64,000 bases of DNA from Luteimonas kalidii (lineage in GTDB: Bacteria > Pseudomonadota > Gammaproteobacteria > Xanthomonadales > Xanthomonadaceae): positions 683,231-747,230 of the forward strand of contig NZ_JARXRO010000020.1 of assembly GCF_029887935.1 (NCBI RefSeq). The letters run 5' to 3'. Positions 10,633 to 19,941 of the stretch are shown one piece after another. A model generated the notes under the pieces. The model saw only the letters and a list, made by a program, of their open reading frames with translations. It was not told the origin of the DNA and made no database searches. Made by a program: the position numbers and the translations under genes. Numbering within the stretch: the stretch's first letter is position 1; every line of letters begins with the position of its first letter.

Positions 10633-12288
10633 TGGCGTTGCGGGCGGCGGTTCCGTGTCGCCGGACAGCTGCGCGTACCAGGCGCCGTGCGCGGGCAGCA
10701 CGAGTCCGGCGGCATCGCAATGCGCCTGCGCCAGACCGTGGCCGGCGAGCGGCGAGTACGTGCGCGCCCATGGCGGCAGCGTCATCGATGCCGGCGTGCC
10801 GCCGAGATTCAGGACCACCAGCACCCGCTGCGCCGCGGTTTCGCGCACGAAGGCGAGGATCGGCTCCGGCGCATCGATGAAGCGGATGGCGCCATGTCGC
10901 AGCGCGGGCTGGGCACAGCGCCAGCGCAGGAACGCGCGCACGCCGTTGAGCACCGATGCCGGATCGGCCTCCTGCGCCTGCACGCTGATCGCCAGGTGTT
11001 CGGGCGGCACCGGCAGCCAGGGCTCGCCTGCGCTGAAGCCGCCGTTCGCATCCGCGGTCCACGGCATCGGCGTGCGGCAGCCGTCGCGGCCCTTGAAGTT
11101 GGGCCAGAACGCGATGCCATAGGGGTCGCGCAGCGCGTCGAACGGCACGTCGGCCTCGGGCAGGCCCAGTTCCTCACCCTGGTACAGGCAGACCGAGCCG
11201 CGCAGCGAGCACACCAGCGCCACCAGCAGTTTCGCCAGCTCCGGCGAAGCCTGGGCGCCGCCCCAGCGGGTCACCGCGCGGCGGACGTCATGGTTGGAGA
11301 CGGCCCAGCACGGCCAGCCCTCGGTCATGGCCGATTCCAGCCGTTCGACCGTGTCGCGGATGTGGCGCGCGCTGAAATCATCGGTGAGCAGCTCGAAGCT
11401 GTAGCCCATGTGCAGGCGCGAGGGCGTCACGTACTCGGCGGTGGTCGCCAGCGAGTCCTCCGAGGAAATCTCGCCCAGCGCGGTGGCGCCCGGGTAGCGG
11501 TCGAGCAGCCCGCGCAGCGCCTCGAGGAACGGCAGGTTTTCCGGCTGGGTGTTGTTGTAGTGGTGGTACTGGTAGGCGTAGGGATTGTCCGTGCTGAAGC
11601 CGCGTCCGGTGCGCAGCTGCGCCGGCTTGGGCGGGTTGTCGCGCAGCTGGCGATCGTGGAAGCAGAAGTTGATCGCGTCCAGGCGCAGGCCGTCGATCCC
11701 GCGGTCGAGCCAGAACCGCACGTTGTCCAGCGTCGCCTGCTGCACTTCGGGATTGTGGAAATTGAGGTCGGGCTGCGAGGCCAGGAAGTTGTGCAGGTAG
11801 TACTGCTCGCGCCTGGGTTCCCAGCGCCAGGCGACGCCGCCGAACAGCGACATCCAGTTGTTCGGCGGCGTGCCGTCGGGCCTGGGATCGGCCCAGACGT
11901 ACCAGTCCGCCTTCGCGTTGTCGCGGCTCATCCGGCTCTCGCGGAACCACGCGTGCTGGTCGGAGGTGTGGCTCAGCACCTGGTCGATCATGACCCGGAT
12001 GCCCAGGCCATGCGCCTTGTGCAGCAGGCGGTCGACGTCGTCGAGCGTGCCGAACAGCGGGTCGACATCGCGGTAGTCGGCGATGTCGTAGCCGAAGTCG
12101 GCCATCGGCGAACGGAAGAACGGCGAGATCCACACCGCGTCGACGCCGAGGCTGGCGACATGGTCGAGCCGGTCGATGATGCCGGGCAGGTCGCCCACGC
12201 CATCGCCGTTGGTGTCCTGGAAGCTGCGCGGGTAGATCTGGTAGATCACCGCGCCGCGCCACCATGCCTGCGTGCTGCTTCCCGACAC
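10630..12288 (-). CDS. GH13 alpha-glucosidase / alpha-glucosyl transferase
   Basis: The 552-residue TIM-barrel enzyme of glycoside hydrolase family 13 is close in size and motifs to Xanthomonas alpha-glucosidases such as XgtA. Visible conserved regions are YQIYPRSFQDTNGDGVGDL near the N terminus, the nucleophile Asp204 in GLRLDAINF, the acid/base Glu273 in ALGEISSED and Asp334 in AVSNHD. No signal peptide is seen, so it should act in the cytoplasm on imported maltose or maltodextrins. It is divergent from the permease gene with a shared operator between them. The receptor gene follows on the same strand 134 bases downstream but has its own operator. Exact substrate and transglycosylation ability cannot be read from the sequence. 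Confidence 0.93.
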   Translation of the reverse strand: MSGSSTQAWWRGAVIYQIYPRSFQDTNGDGVGDLPGIIDRLDHVASLGVDAVWISPFFRSPMADFGYDIADYRDVDPLFGTLDDVDRLLHKAHGLGIRVMIDQVLSHTSDQHAWFRESRMSRDNAKADWYVWADPRPDGTPPNNWMSLFGGVAWRWEPRREQYYLHNFLASQPDLNFHNPEVQQATLDNVRFWLDRGIDGLRLDAINFCFHDRQLRDNPPKPAQLRTGRGFSTDNPYAYQYHHYNNTQPENLPFLEALRGLLDRYPGATALGEISSEDSLATTAEYVTPSRLHMGYSFELLTDDFSARHIRDTVERLESAMTEGWPCWAVSNHDVRRAVTRWGGAQASPELAKLLVALVCSLRGSVCLYQGEELGLPEADVPFDALRDPYGIAFWPNFKGRDGCRTPMPWTADANGGFSAGEPWLPVPPEHLAISVQAQEADPASVLNGVRAFLRWRCAQPALRHGAIRFIDAPEPILAFVRETAAQRVLVVLNLGGTPASMTLPPWARTYSPLAGHGLAQAHCDAAGLVLPAHGAWYAQLSGDTEPPPATP

Positions 12289-12563
12289 CGTGTCCTCCGC
12301 GACATCGTTTGGTGGCGCGCACTATTCCACAGCCATCCGCCCCGCGACCGCCGCGGATGCGTCGGAAGCGATGAATACGTATGCATCGCAACGATGCACG
12401 ACATGCCTGCCGCATGACTGGAGTGGCGAAAAAAAGCATGAAACAAGCGGTTTCCGCGCATCTGCGTGGCTGGAGGTGCGCCGCGTGCGGCCGGCGGACG
12501 CGCGCCACATCGCCGCCCTTTGTGGTCACAATGCGCCCCATCGCAACGGGGAGCGCGGGTCGG
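12289..12563. promoter_or_regulatory. Divergent promoter region of alpha-glucosidase and sugar permease genes
   Basis: These 275 bp lie between two divergent genes of the same pathway and hold no gene. The clearest element is the operator palindrome at 12372-12385. I could not pick confident -35/-10 pairs for either direction. Confidence 0.6.
12372..12385. promoter_or_regulatory. Putative LacI-family operator between alpha-glucosidase and permease genes
   Basis: TGAATACGTATGCA is the exact reverse complement of the site before the receptor gene. Symmetry here extends four more bases on each side (gcga ... tcgc), so the palindrome spans 12368-12389 with only one mismatched pair. It sits 84 bases upstream of the glucosidase start and about 180 bases upstream of the permease start. 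It is well placed for joint repression of both genes. Confidence 0.7.
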
Positions 12564-14072
12564 ATGGCGAGCAAGCCGCAACTGACGTTCTGGCAGATCT
12601 GGAACATGTGCTTCGGATTCTTGGGCATCCAGTTCGGCTTCGCGCTGCAGAACGCGAACGTCAGCCGCATCTTCCAGACGCTCGGCGCGGACATTGACCA
12701 GGTGCCGGGACTGTGGATCGCCGCGCCGCTGACCGGCCTGCTGGTGCAGCCGGTGATCGGCTACTTCTCCGACCGCACCTGGACCCGTCTGGGACGTCGC
12801 CGCCCGTACTTCCTGTGGGGCGCGATCTTCTCCACCCTCGCGCTGCTGGTGATGCCGAACTCTCCCGAGCTGTGGATCGCGGCTGGCATGCTGTGGATCC
12901 TCGACGCGTCGCTGAACGTGTCGATGGAACCGTTCCGCGCCTTCGTCGGCGACCAGCTGTCGCCGCGCCAGCGCCCCACCGGCTATGCGATGCAGAGCTT
13001 CTTCATCGGCGTGGGATCCGTGGTGGCGAGCCTGTTGCCCTGGTTGCTGGCCAAGGCCGGCGTCGCCAATACCGCCGCCCCGGGCGAGGTGCCCGACACC
13101 GTGCGCTACGCTTTCTATGCCGGCGGCACGGTGCTGTTGCTCGCCATCGTGTGGACGGTGCTGCGCACGCGCGAATATCCGCCGGAGGTGCTGCGCGCGT
13201 TCGACGATGCCGAACCCGAGGGACGCCCGCGCGGTGTCGCGCCGGTTCCGCGCGCCGCCGGTGGCTGGCCCTGGCTGCTGGCCGGCCTGGTGGGCGCGGG
13301 ACTCGTCTGGCGCCTGGGCTGGGATCGCCTGCTGTACGTGCTCGCCGCGCTGCCGCTGGCCTACGGATCGCTGCGCGTGATCGCCCCGCGCTTGCGCCGC
13401 GACGCCATGCTGGCCTCGCTGACCGCCGACCTGCACGCGATGCCGGCGACCATGCGCCAGCTCGCGGTGGTGCAGTTCTTCTCCTGGTTCGGCCTGTTCT
13501 GCATGTGGATCTACACCACCGCCGCCGTCACCCGTGTGCATTACGGCACCACCGATACCGCGTCGGCGGCCTGGAACGACGGCGCGAACTGGGTCGGCGT
13601 GCTGTTCGCGGCCTACAACGGGTTTGCCGCGCTGGCGGCGATCGCGATCCCGTGGATGGCACGGCGGTTCGGCCTGCGCGGCAGCCACCTGTGCAACCTG
13701 TGGCTCGGCGGGCTGGGGCTGCTGTCGATCGCCGTGATCGGCGATCCGCAGTGGCTGCTGCTGTCGATGGTGGGCGTCGGCTTCGCCTGGGCGTCGATCC
13801 TCTCGCTGCCCTACGCGATGCTCTCCGACAGCCTGCCGGCGGAGAAGATGGGCGTGTACATGGGCATCTTCAATTTCTTCATCGTGATACCGCAACTGGT
13901 CGCGGTCAGCACACTCGGCGTGGTGCTCTCACGCGTGCTCGGCGGCGAGCCGGTGCGCGTGCTGGTACTCGGCGGCATCAGCCTGCTGGTGGCGGGCCTG
14001 TGCGTGCTGCTGGTGCGCGACGACCGCAGCCGCGCGCCGGCCGTATCCGTAGCTTCCGGAGCGACTTCGTGA
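12564..14072 (+). CDS. MFS sugar permease (maltose/sucrose-type, GPH/SLC45-like)
   Basis: The 502-residue polytopic membrane protein has about twelve hydrophobic segments. The first is FWQIWNMCFGFLGIQFGFAL, and the loop motif RTWTRLGRRRPYFLWG is typical of the MFS GPH/SLC45-like sugar carriers. Such carriers move disaccharides across the inner membrane by proton symport. The ATG at 12564 (MASKPQLTFWQ) is the natural start; the longer open frame upstream runs through the promoter and operator. The lipoprotein amylase gene starts 5 bases after the stop, so the two are surely one operon. Together with the receptor it would give a complete uptake route for alpha-glucosides. Confidence 0.9.
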   Translation: MASKPQLTFWQIWNMCFGFLGIQFGFALQNANVSRIFQTLGADIDQVPGLWIAAPLTGLLVQPVIGYFSDRTWTRLGRRRPYFLWGAIFSTLALLVMPNSPELWIAAGMLWILDASLNVSMEPFRAFVGDQLSPRQRPTGYAMQSFFIGVGSVVASLLPWLLAKAGVANTAAPGEVPDTVRYAFYAGGTVLLLAIVWTVLRTREYPPEVLRAFDDAEPEGRPRGVAPVPRAAGGWPWLLAGLVGAGLVWRLGWDRLLYVLAALPLAYGSLRVIAPRLRRDAMLASLTADLHAMPATMRQLAVVQFFSWFGLFCMWIYTTAAVTRVHYGTTDTASAAWNDGANWVGVLFAAYNGFAALAAIAIPWMARRFGLRGSHLCNLWLGGLGLLSIAVIGDPQWLLLSMVGVGFAWASILSLPYAMLSDSLPAEKMGVYMGIFNFFIVIPQLVAVSTLGVVLSRVLGGEPVRVLVLGGISLLVAGLCVLLVRDDRSRAPAVSVASGATS

Positions 14073-14077
14073 TCTCC

Positions 14078-15784
14078 ATGCGCCTGCTGTCCTGCCTCTG
14101 CCTGACTGTACTGCTGTCCGCCTGCGCAAGCGCTCCCGCGCCGCGCGTCGAGGTCGACGAGGCGTACGGCACACTCGAACCGTTCGCGTCCGAGGCGGTG
14201 TACTTCGTCGTCACCGATCGCTTCGTCAACGGCGATCCGGGCAACGACCACCGCGACCAGGGCGGCGCGCGCCGTACCTTCGACATCCCGCTGCCGCCGT
14301 GCGACGGCGTGGCCGGCAACATCGGCTACCTGGGCGGCGATTTCCGCGGCCTCGCGGACAACCTCGACTACATCCGCGACCTCGGTTTCTCCGCGGTCTG
14401 GATCACACCGGTGGTCGACAATCCCGACGAGTCGTTCACCGGCGGCGAACCGCCGGGCTGCGGCAGCAGCCTCGCCGATCGCGGCAAGACCGGCTACCAC
14501 GGCTACTGGGGCGTGAACTTCTTCGAGCTCGACGAGCACCTGCCCAGCCCCGGCATGGGGTTTTCCGACCTGGCCGCGGCGATGCGTGAACGCGAGATCC
14601 GGCTGGTGCTGGATATCGTCGGCAACCACGGCTCGCCCGCCTGGGGCATGACGACCGACCAGCCGAAGTTCGGCAAGATCCACGGACGCGACGGGCAGTT
14701 GCTCGCCGACCACCAGAACCTGCCGCCTGGCCGGCTCGACCCGGCCGGCAATCCACTGCACGCGTTCTACAGCGACGTCGGTCCGGTGGATGCGGCGCAG
14801 GGCTCGATCTACGACGGCAACCTCGCGCAGCTGTCCGATTTCGATGCCGCCAACCCCGCAGTGCTGGACTACCTGGTCGAGGCGTACGCGCACTGGATAG
14901 AACAGGGCGCCGAGGCGTTCCGCATCGACACCATCGGCTGGATGCCGTCCTCGTTCTGGAAGCGGTTCTCCGACCGCATCCGCGCGAAGCGACCTGGCTT
15001 CTTCATGTTCGGCGAGGCCTTCGATTACGACGCGGCCAACATCGCCGTCCACACCCGGCCCCGCAACGGCGGCGTGAGCGTGCTCGACTTCCCGATGAAG
15101 CAGGCGATGGACGAGGCGTTCGGGACGAAGCAGGCCGGCTTCGAGCGACTGGCGCAGGCCCTGTTCCTGGACCAGGCGCCGTACGCGAACGTCTACGACC
15201 TGGCCACGTTCTACGACAACCACGACATGCCGCGCATGGATGCCAGCGACGAAGGCTTCATCGACGCCCACAACTGGCTGTTCACCGCGCGCGGCATTCC
15301 GGTCGTCTACTACGGCTCCGAAACCGGGTTCATGCGCGGACGCGGCGAGCACGCCGGCAACCGCAACTACTTCGGCCAGGCCCGGATCGATGCCGCACCG
15401 CAGAGCGCGATCCACCGCGCGCTGCGCCGCATCGCCAGCGTGCGTCGCGACACCCCGGCCCTGCAGCGGGGCCTGCAGGTGCCGCTGCGCCTGCAAGGAG
15501 ACACCGCCGCGTTCTACCGCATCCACCAGCACGATGGCACCGCGCAGACCGCGCTCGTCCTGCTGAACAAGGGCGACCGGGCGCAGCGCATCGTGATCGA
15601 AGAGATGGTCCAGCCGGGCGAATGGCGCGATGCCTTCGACGGAACGCCGGTCCGGATCGACGCGCGCATCGACATCGAGGCGCCCGCGCACGGCGTGCGG
15701 GTGCTGCTGCGCGACGCGCCGGTGGATGCACCGGCACTGAAGGCCGCGCTGGCGAAGGCGATGGCGCGTCCGCGCCCGGAATGA
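14078..15784 (+). CDS. GH13 alpha-amylase-type lipoprotein
   Basis: The 568-residue protein starts with a lipoprotein signal (MRLLSCLCLTVLLSAC, lipobox Cys16). It is therefore likely anchored in the periplasm or outer membrane. The GH13 catalytic residues are Asp284 (AFRIDTIGWM), Glu313 (FMFGEAFDYD) and Asp383 (FYDNHDMPRM). Other family strings include YFVVTDRFVNGDP and VLDIVGNHGSPAWGM. Such enzymes cut maltodextrins or cyclodextrins before transport. It directly follows the permease gene. The ATG at 14078 is chosen; a GTG at 14069 overlapping the permease stop would add three residues. The convergent LacI gene ends 103 bases downstream. Confidence 0.92.
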   Translation: MRLLSCLCLTVLLSACASAPAPRVEVDEAYGTLEPFASEAVYFVVTDRFVNGDPGNDHRDQGGARRTFDIPLPPCDGVAGNIGYLGGDFRGLADNLDYIRDLGFSAVWITPVVDNPDESFTGGEPPGCGSSLADRGKTGYHGYWGVNFFELDEHLPSPGMGFSDLAAAMREREIRLVLDIVGNHGSPAWGMTTDQPKFGKIHGRDGQLLADHQNLPPGRLDPAGNPLHAFYSDVGPVDAAQGSIYDGNLAQLSDFDAANPAVLDYLVEAYAHWIEQGAEAFRIDTIGWMPSSFWKRFSDRIRAKRPGFFMFGEAFDYDAANIAVHTRPRNGGVSVLDFPMKQAMDEAFGTKQAGFERLAQALFLDQAPYANVYDLATFYDNHDMPRMDASDEGFIDAHNWLFTARGIPVVYYGSETGFMRGRGEHAGNRNYFGQARIDAAPQSAIHRALRRIASVRRDTPALQRGLQVPLRLQGDTAAFYRIHQHDGTAQTALVLLNKGDRAQRIVIEEMVQPGEWRDAFDGTPVRIDARIDIEAPAHGVRVLLRDAPVDAPALKAALAKAMARPRPE

Positions 15785-15887
15785 AGGCGATGCCGCCCAT
15801 CGGGGCCGGTGCGATGTCGGGACGATCGGGTGGAAAGCGGCGACGCCCGACCGGACCCGTGACGCGCGCGGGTATGTGGGTCGCGGC

Positions 15888-16925
15888 CTAGGGCAGCGCG
15901 CCGCTCGAGCGTCGCACCACCAGGGTCGTCTCCAGGCGCGTGCTCTCGGCCGGCTCGCAGTTGACCAGGCGCACCAGCGCCTCCACCAGCAGTTCGCCGG
16001 CCCGGATCGTGTCCTGCACCACCGTGGTCAGCGCAGGGGTCGCGATGCGCGCGGCCGGGATGTCGTCGAAACCGACGATCGCCACGTCCTCGGGGATGCG
16101 CAGTCCGCGCGCCTGCAGCGCATGCATGGCGCCGATCGCGATCAGGTCGCTGGCCGCGAACACCGCGTCGAACGGCAGTCCGCGCTCGAGCAGCGCGGTC
16201 GCCGCCGCGAAGCCCGAATCCTCCGCGCTTTCGGCATCGACCTGCAGCGCGCGGTCGAGCCCGGTGCCGCCGGCGGAACGCAGCCCGGCGTCGCATCCGG
16301 CGAAGCGGTCGAGAAACTCCGGGTAGTGATTCGACGCATCGCCGAGAAAGGCGACCTGCCGACGGCCGAGCGCGCCCAGGTGTTCGCCGGCCTGCCGCCC
16401 GCCGCCGACGTTGTCGCAGCCGATCGACAGCCCCGGCTGGTCCGGCATCACCGCGCCCCAGCGCACGAACGGCGTGCCCTGTTCGACCAGCTTGGTCAGC
16501 TTGCCCTGGTGGGCGAGATAGTCGCCGTAGCCGAGCAGGATCAGGCCGTCGGCCTTGTGGCTGTCGCCGTACTCGGCATGCCAGTCGTCGGAGAACTGCT
16601 GGAACGAGATCAGCAGGTCCTGGCCGTGGCGGGCGCAGGCGCGGGTGATCGAGCCCAGCATCGGGAAGAAGAAGGGGTTGATGTGCGACTCGTCCGGGGT
16701 CGGATCCTCGAACAGCAGCAGCGCCAGGGTGCCGGCGTGCTGGCGCCGCAGCCCGGAGGCGTTCTTGTCGACCTTGTAGTTGAGCTGCTCGGCGATCGCC
16801 AGGATCCGCTTGCGGGTCTCCTCGTTCACCATCGGGCTGCCGCGCAGCGCACGCGACACCGTCGGCTGGGATACCCCGGCCAGGTGGGCGATGTCGAGCG
16901 AGGTGGGCTTGCCGCGGATGGTCAT
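15888..16925 (-). CDS. LacI-family transcriptional regulator of the alpha-glucan locus
   Basis: The 345-residue repressor has an N-terminal LacI helix-turn-helix and hinge ([41 protein letters not shown]). A periplasmic-binding-protein-like effector domain ends [20 protein letters not shown]. The regulator probably binds the palindromic sites at 10619 and 12372 and releases them on binding an imported sugar. The sites and the location support this, but the effector is unknown. No copy of the operator is visible upstream of this gene itself, so autoregulation is not evident. It starts at the ATG at 16925 ([11 protein letters not shown]) and is divergent from the thrS leader. Confidence 0.92.
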   Translation of the reverse strand: MTIRGKPTSLDIAHLAGVSQPTVSRALRGSPMVNEETRKRILAIAEQLNYKVDKNASGLRRQHAGTLALLLFEDPTPDESHINPFFFPMLGSITRACARHGQDLLISFQQFSDDWHAEYGDSHKADGLILLGYGDYLAHQGKLTKLVEQGTPFVRWGAVMPDQPGLSIGCDNVGGGRQAGEHLGALGRRQVAFLGDASNHYPEFLDRFAGCDAGLRSAGGTGLDRALQVDAESAEDSGFAAATALLERGLPFDAVFAASDLIAIGAMHALQARGLRIPEDVAIVGFDDIPAARIATPALTTVVQDTIRAGELLVEALVRLVNCEPAESTRLETTLVVRRSSGALP

Positions 16926-17071
16926 GCACAGGCGCCTGGGGCAGGGCGGCATGATGCCACCGGCCCCCGCGGGCGCCGCGACGCGCCGCAGCATCGCCCG
17001 ATCCGGGGTAGAATCGCCGCCACGGACCCGACCACGAGGTGGCCCGCGGAAACGCCGGCCGAGCGTGCGAC

Positions 17072-17098
17072 ATGAGCACTTCCACCGCCCATCGCTGA
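17072..17098 (+). CDS. Probable thrS leader peptide (8 codons, two Thr)
   Basis: The tiny frame encodes MSTSTAHR and stops at 17096-17098. It lies about 50 bases after a probable start site set by TAGAAT at 17009 and just before the attenuator hairpins. Two of its eight codons are Thr (ACT, ACC), matching the amino acid charged by the downstream enzyme. Its stop lies 7 bases before segment 17105-17111, so a ribosome finishing the peptide would cover that segment. The ribosome binding site is weak (no clear GGAG). It could be chance; conservation in relatives would decide. Confidence 0.5.
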   Translation: MSTSTAHR

Positions 17099-17104
17099 GA
17101 CGTA

Positions 17105-17143
17105 CACGAGGCCATCCGCAGGGCGCCCTCGTGGCGCTTTTTT
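17105..17143 (+). terminator. thrS attenuator: alternative hairpins ending in T6
   Basis: A compact terminator stem GCGCC/GGCGC (17123-17127 with 17133-17137) is followed at once by T6 (17138-17143). Its bases overlap an alternative helix between CACGAGG (17105-17111) and CCTCGTG (17127-17133). A further upstream copy, CCACGAGG (17032-17039), can also pair with 17127-17134. These structures exclude each other, as expected of transcription attenuation. Confidence 0.7.
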
Positions 17144-17280
17144 GTTGGCTGCGGCATTGCCTCGGGCGCCCGGGATCCGGGAATCGACACACCGGATCCG
17201 CCGGGTCCGCGCCTGCGGCGCCGACGCCACAAGGCCACAGGCCGGCCATTCCTACCCGTTTTCCGAACCCGGTTTCGACC

Positions 17281-19185
17281 ATGATCACGATCACGCTCCC
17301 TGACGGCAGCCGCCGCGAATTCGACCACCCCGTCACCGTGATGGAGGTGGCGCAATCCATCGGTCCCGGTCTGGCCAAGGCCACCGTCGCCGGCAAGGTC
17401 GACGGCCGCCAGGTCGACGCCTCCGACCCGATCGAGCACGACGCCAGCCTGCAGATCCTCACCGCGAAGGACCCGGAAGGCGTCGAGATCATCCGCCACT
17501 CCACCGCGCATCTGGTCGGGCACGCGGTCAAGCAGCTGTACCCGGACGCGAAGATGGTGATCGGGCCGGTGATCGAGGACGGGTTCTACTACGACATCTG
17601 GTACGAGCGCCCGTTCACGCCGGACGACATGGCCGCGATCGAGGCGCGGATGCGCGAGCTGATCGCGCAGGACTACGACGTGGTGAAGCAGGTCACGCCG
17701 CGTGCCCAGGTGATCGACACCTTCATGCAGCGCGGCGAGACCTACAAACTGCGCCTGATCGAGGACATGGGGCCGGAGGTCACTGCCATGGGCCTGTACC
17801 ACCACCAGGAGTACGTCGACATGTGCCGCGGTCCGCACGTGCCGAACACGCGCTTCCTCAAGTCCTTCAGGCTGCTGCGGATCTCCGGCGCCTACTGGCG
17901 CGGCGACTCGAAGAACGAGCAGCTGCAGCGCATCTACGGCACCGCCTGGGCCGACGACAAGCAGCTCAAGGCCTACATCCAGCGGATCGAGGAAGCCGAG
18001 AAGCGCGACCATCGCCGCATCGGCAAGGCCCAGGAGCTGTTCCACCTGCAGGAAGAAGCGCCGGGCCTGGTGTTCTGGCATCCGAAGGGCTGGGCGGTGT
18101 GGCAGGTGGTGGAGCAGTACATGCGCCGCGTGTACCGCGAGACCGGCTACGGCGAAGTGCGCTGCCCGCAGATCCTCGACGTCGAGCTGTGGAAGAAGTC
18201 CGGCCACTGGGACAACTACAAGGACAACATGTTCTTCACCGAGTCCGAGAAGCGGACCTACGCGGTGAAGCCGATGAACTGCCCCGGCCACGTGCAGGTG
18301 TTCAATCAGGGGCTGCACAGCTATCGCGACCTGCCGATCCGCTACGGCGAGTTCGGCAGCTGCCATCGCAACGAGCCCTCGGGCGCGCTGCACGGCATCC
18401 TGCGCGTGCGCGGCTTCACCCAGGACGACGGCCACGTGTTCTGCACGCCGGACCAGGTGGAGGAAGAGGTGCGTGCATTCCACGCGCAGGCGCTCAAGGT
18501 CTACGAGGACTTCGGCTTCGACGACATCCAGATCAAGATCGCGCTGCGCCCGGAATCGCGGTTGGGCGACGATGCCACGTGGGACCGGGCCGAGGCCGCG
18601 CTGCGCGACGCGTTGCGCGCGTCGGGCGTGGACTGGCAGGAGCTGCCCGGCGAGGGCGCCTTCTACGGCCCCAAGATCGAATACCACCTCAAGGACGCGA
18701 TCGGGCGCACCTGGCAGCTGGGGACCATGCAGGTCGACTTCATGATGCCCGGTCGCCTGGGCGCCCACTATGTCGACGAGCAGAGCCACAAGCAGGTGCC
18801 GGTGATGCTGCACCGGGCCATCGTGGGCTCCATGGAGCGCTTCATCGGCATCCTGATCGAGCACCACGCGGGGGCATTCCCGGCCTGGCTGGCACCGGTG
18901 CAGGCGGTGGTGATGAACATCACCGACGCCCAGGCCGAGGCCGTGCAGGACGTGGTCAAGTTCCTGAATTCGAAGGGATTCCGGACCCGGGCGGACGTGC
19001 GCAACGAGAAGGTCGGCTACAAGATCCGCGAGCACAGCCTGCAGCGGGTGCCCTACCTGCTGGTGGTCGGCGACCGCGAGCGGGAGGCGGGTGCGGTGGC
19101 GGTCCGCACCCGGGGTGGCGAGGACCTGGGCAGCATGCCTGTCGACGCCTTCGCGACCCGGCTGGCGGCAGAATCGCACGCGTGA
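17281..19185 (+). CDS. thrS: Threonyl-tRNA synthetase
   Basis: The 634-residue class II synthetase charges tRNA-Thr. It has an N-terminal TGS domain ([20 protein letters not shown]), an editing domain with [16 protein letters not shown], and the catalytic core. The zinc ligands fall at exactly the E. coli numbering: Cys334 (MNCPGHV), His385 (DDGHVFC) and His511 (LHRAIVGS). Motif 2 is [10 protein letters not shown], and a C-terminal anticodon-binding domain is present. The ATG at 17281 gives the family start. A long leader with an attenuator precedes it. It heads the conserved thrS-infC-rpmI-rplT-pheST-ihfA cluster. Confidence 0.98.
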   Translation: MITITLPDGSRREFDHPVTVMEVAQSIGPGLAKATVAGKVDGRQVDASDPIEHDASLQILTAKDPEGVEIIRHSTAHLVGHAVKQLYPDAKMVIGPVIEDGFYYDIWYERPFTPDDMAAIEARMRELIAQDYDVVKQVTPRAQVIDTFMQRGETYKLRLIEDMGPEVTAMGLYHHQEYVDMCRGPHVPNTRFLKSFRLLRISGAYWRGDSKNEQLQRIYGTAWADDKQLKAYIQRIEEAEKRDHRRIGKAQELFHLQEEAPGLVFWHPKGWAVWQVVEQYMRRVYRETGYGEVRCPQILDVELWKKSGHWDNYKDNMFFTESEKRTYAVKPMNCPGHVQVFNQGLHSYRDLPIRYGEFGSCHRNEPSGALHGILRVRGFTQDDGHVFCTPDQVEEEVRAFHAQALKVYEDFGFDDIQIKIALRPESRLGDDATWDRAEAALRDALRASGVDWQELPGEGAFYGPKIEYHLKDAIGRTWQLGTMQVDFMMPGRLGAHYVDEQSHKQVPVMLHRAIVGSMERFIGILIEHHAGAFPAWLAPVQAVVMNITDAQAEAVQDVVKFLNSKGFRTRADVRNEKVGYKIREHSLQRVPYLLVVGDREREAGAVAVRTRGGEDLGSMPVDAFATRLAAESHA

Positions 19186-19217
19186 CGGTTGTATCGTGGG
19201 CGGATTCCGTTAAAAAT

Positions 19218-19259
19218 CCGTACTAACGTCCCGTGGGCGCCCCCAGGCGCCCCGGCTTT
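19218..19259 (+). terminator. Hairpin in the thrS-infC gap
   Basis: GGGCGCC and GGCGCCC pair around a short loop within the stretch gtgggcgcccccaggcgccc and are followed by cggctttt. It lies just before the infC ribosome binding site. It could be a weak terminator for thrS or an infC leader structure; the T run is short. Confidence 0.4.
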
Positions 19260-19279
19260 TCCATTTCCGGAGACGCAGT

Positions 19280-19801
19280 ATTAGCACCCCAGACAAGCAG
19301 AATCGACGCAACAACGAGATCCGCGTGCCGCGCGTGCGCGTGATCGGTTCCGACGGCGAGATGGTCGGCGTGTTGTCGCGCGACGAAGCCTTGAAGATGG
19401 CCGAGGACGAAGGCCTCGACCTGGTCGAGATCCAGCCCAACGCGGATCCGCCGGTCTGCAAGATCATGGACTTCGGCAAGTTCAAGTTCGACCTGCAGAA
19501 GAAGGCCAACGAGGCCAAGAAGAAGTCCAAGCAGGTCGAGATCAAGGAAGTGAAGTTCCGCCCGGTCACCGACGAAGGCGACTACCAGATCAAGCTGCGC
19601 AAGATGCGTGGTTTCCTGGAAGAGGGCGACAAGATCAAGGTCAACATCCGATTCCGTGGCCGCGAGATGAGCCATCAGGAACTGGGCCGCGAGATGGCCG
19701 CGCGGATCGAGGCCGACCTCGGCGAGGACATCGTGATCGAATCGCGCCCGCGCCTGGAAGGCCGGCAGATGGTCATGATGATCGCCCCGAAGAAGAAATG
19801 A
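19280..19801 (+). CDS. infC: Translation initiation factor IF-3 with AUU start codon
   Basis: IF-3 binds the 30S subunit, checks start-codon pairing and prevents subunit joining. The 173-residue product begins (I/M)[22 protein letters not shown], the family N terminus, only if translation starts at ATT at 19280. CCGGAGA lies 7 bases before that codon. The first GTG (19325) would remove 15 conserved residues. E. coli infC also uses AUU, which IF-3 itself discriminates against, giving autogenous control. Both domains are present ([19 protein letters not shown] linker helix; [26 protein letters not shown]). A weak promoter candidate lies just before it (TTGTAT at 19189, AAAAAT at 19212). Confidence 0.97.
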   Translation: MSTPDKQNRRNNEIRVPRVRVIGSDGEMVGVLSRDEALKMAEDEGLDLVEIQPNADPPVCKIMDFGKFKFDLQKKANEAKKKSKQVEIKEVKFRPVTDEGDYQIKLRKMRGFLEEGDKIKVNIRFRGREMSHQELGREMAARIEADLGEDIVIESRPRLEGRQMVMMIAPKKK

Positions 19802-19918
19802 TCGCGGGCGCAGCCCGCGATTCGTCCCGTTCCCCTCCGCCCGCTTTCGGGGGATGAATGCGATCCGGGTGCGCGGCACTGCCGCGCGATCGCATGAACA
19901 ACCGGCGCGCTGCGCCGG
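19801..19918 (+). repeat. Three consecutive perfect hairpins directly after infC
   Basis: Hairpin 1 (19801-19821) pairs ATCGCGGGC with GCCCGCGAT and begins on the last base of the infC stop. Hairpin 2 (19858-19895) pairs ATGCGATC with GATCGCAT and, inside, GCGCGGCA with TGCCGCGC. Hairpin 3 (19902-19918) pairs CCGGCGC with GCGCCGG. None has a T tract. They may act as 3' mRNA stabilisers upstream of the true terminator at 19942. Confidence 0.7.
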
Positions 19919-19941
19919 GCCCGACGGGTAGAAGGTGGGGA

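Larger units (their letters stand above)
16926..17280. other. Intergenic region between lacI-type gene and thrS, mostly thrS leader
   Basis: These 355 bp contain a good -10 element (TAGAAT, 17009-17014), a short leader reading frame (17072-17098) and an intrinsic terminator (17123-17143). About 135 further bases before thrS show no recognisable feature. The arrangement reads as a transcription attenuator. Confidence 0.7.

Noticed and set aside
15514..19179. A 1221-codon minus-strand open frame across thrS
   Set aside because: Antisense shadow of thrS and other genes in very GC-rich DNA; its product is Arg/His/Leu-rich and matches no family. Many similar long antisense frames (for example 846-2699, 21450-24941, 55763-58204) were dismissed for the same reason.
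19325..19801. infC starting at the GTG at 19325
   Set aside because: This drops the conserved N-terminal residues and has no ribosome binding site, whereas ATT at 19280 has both.
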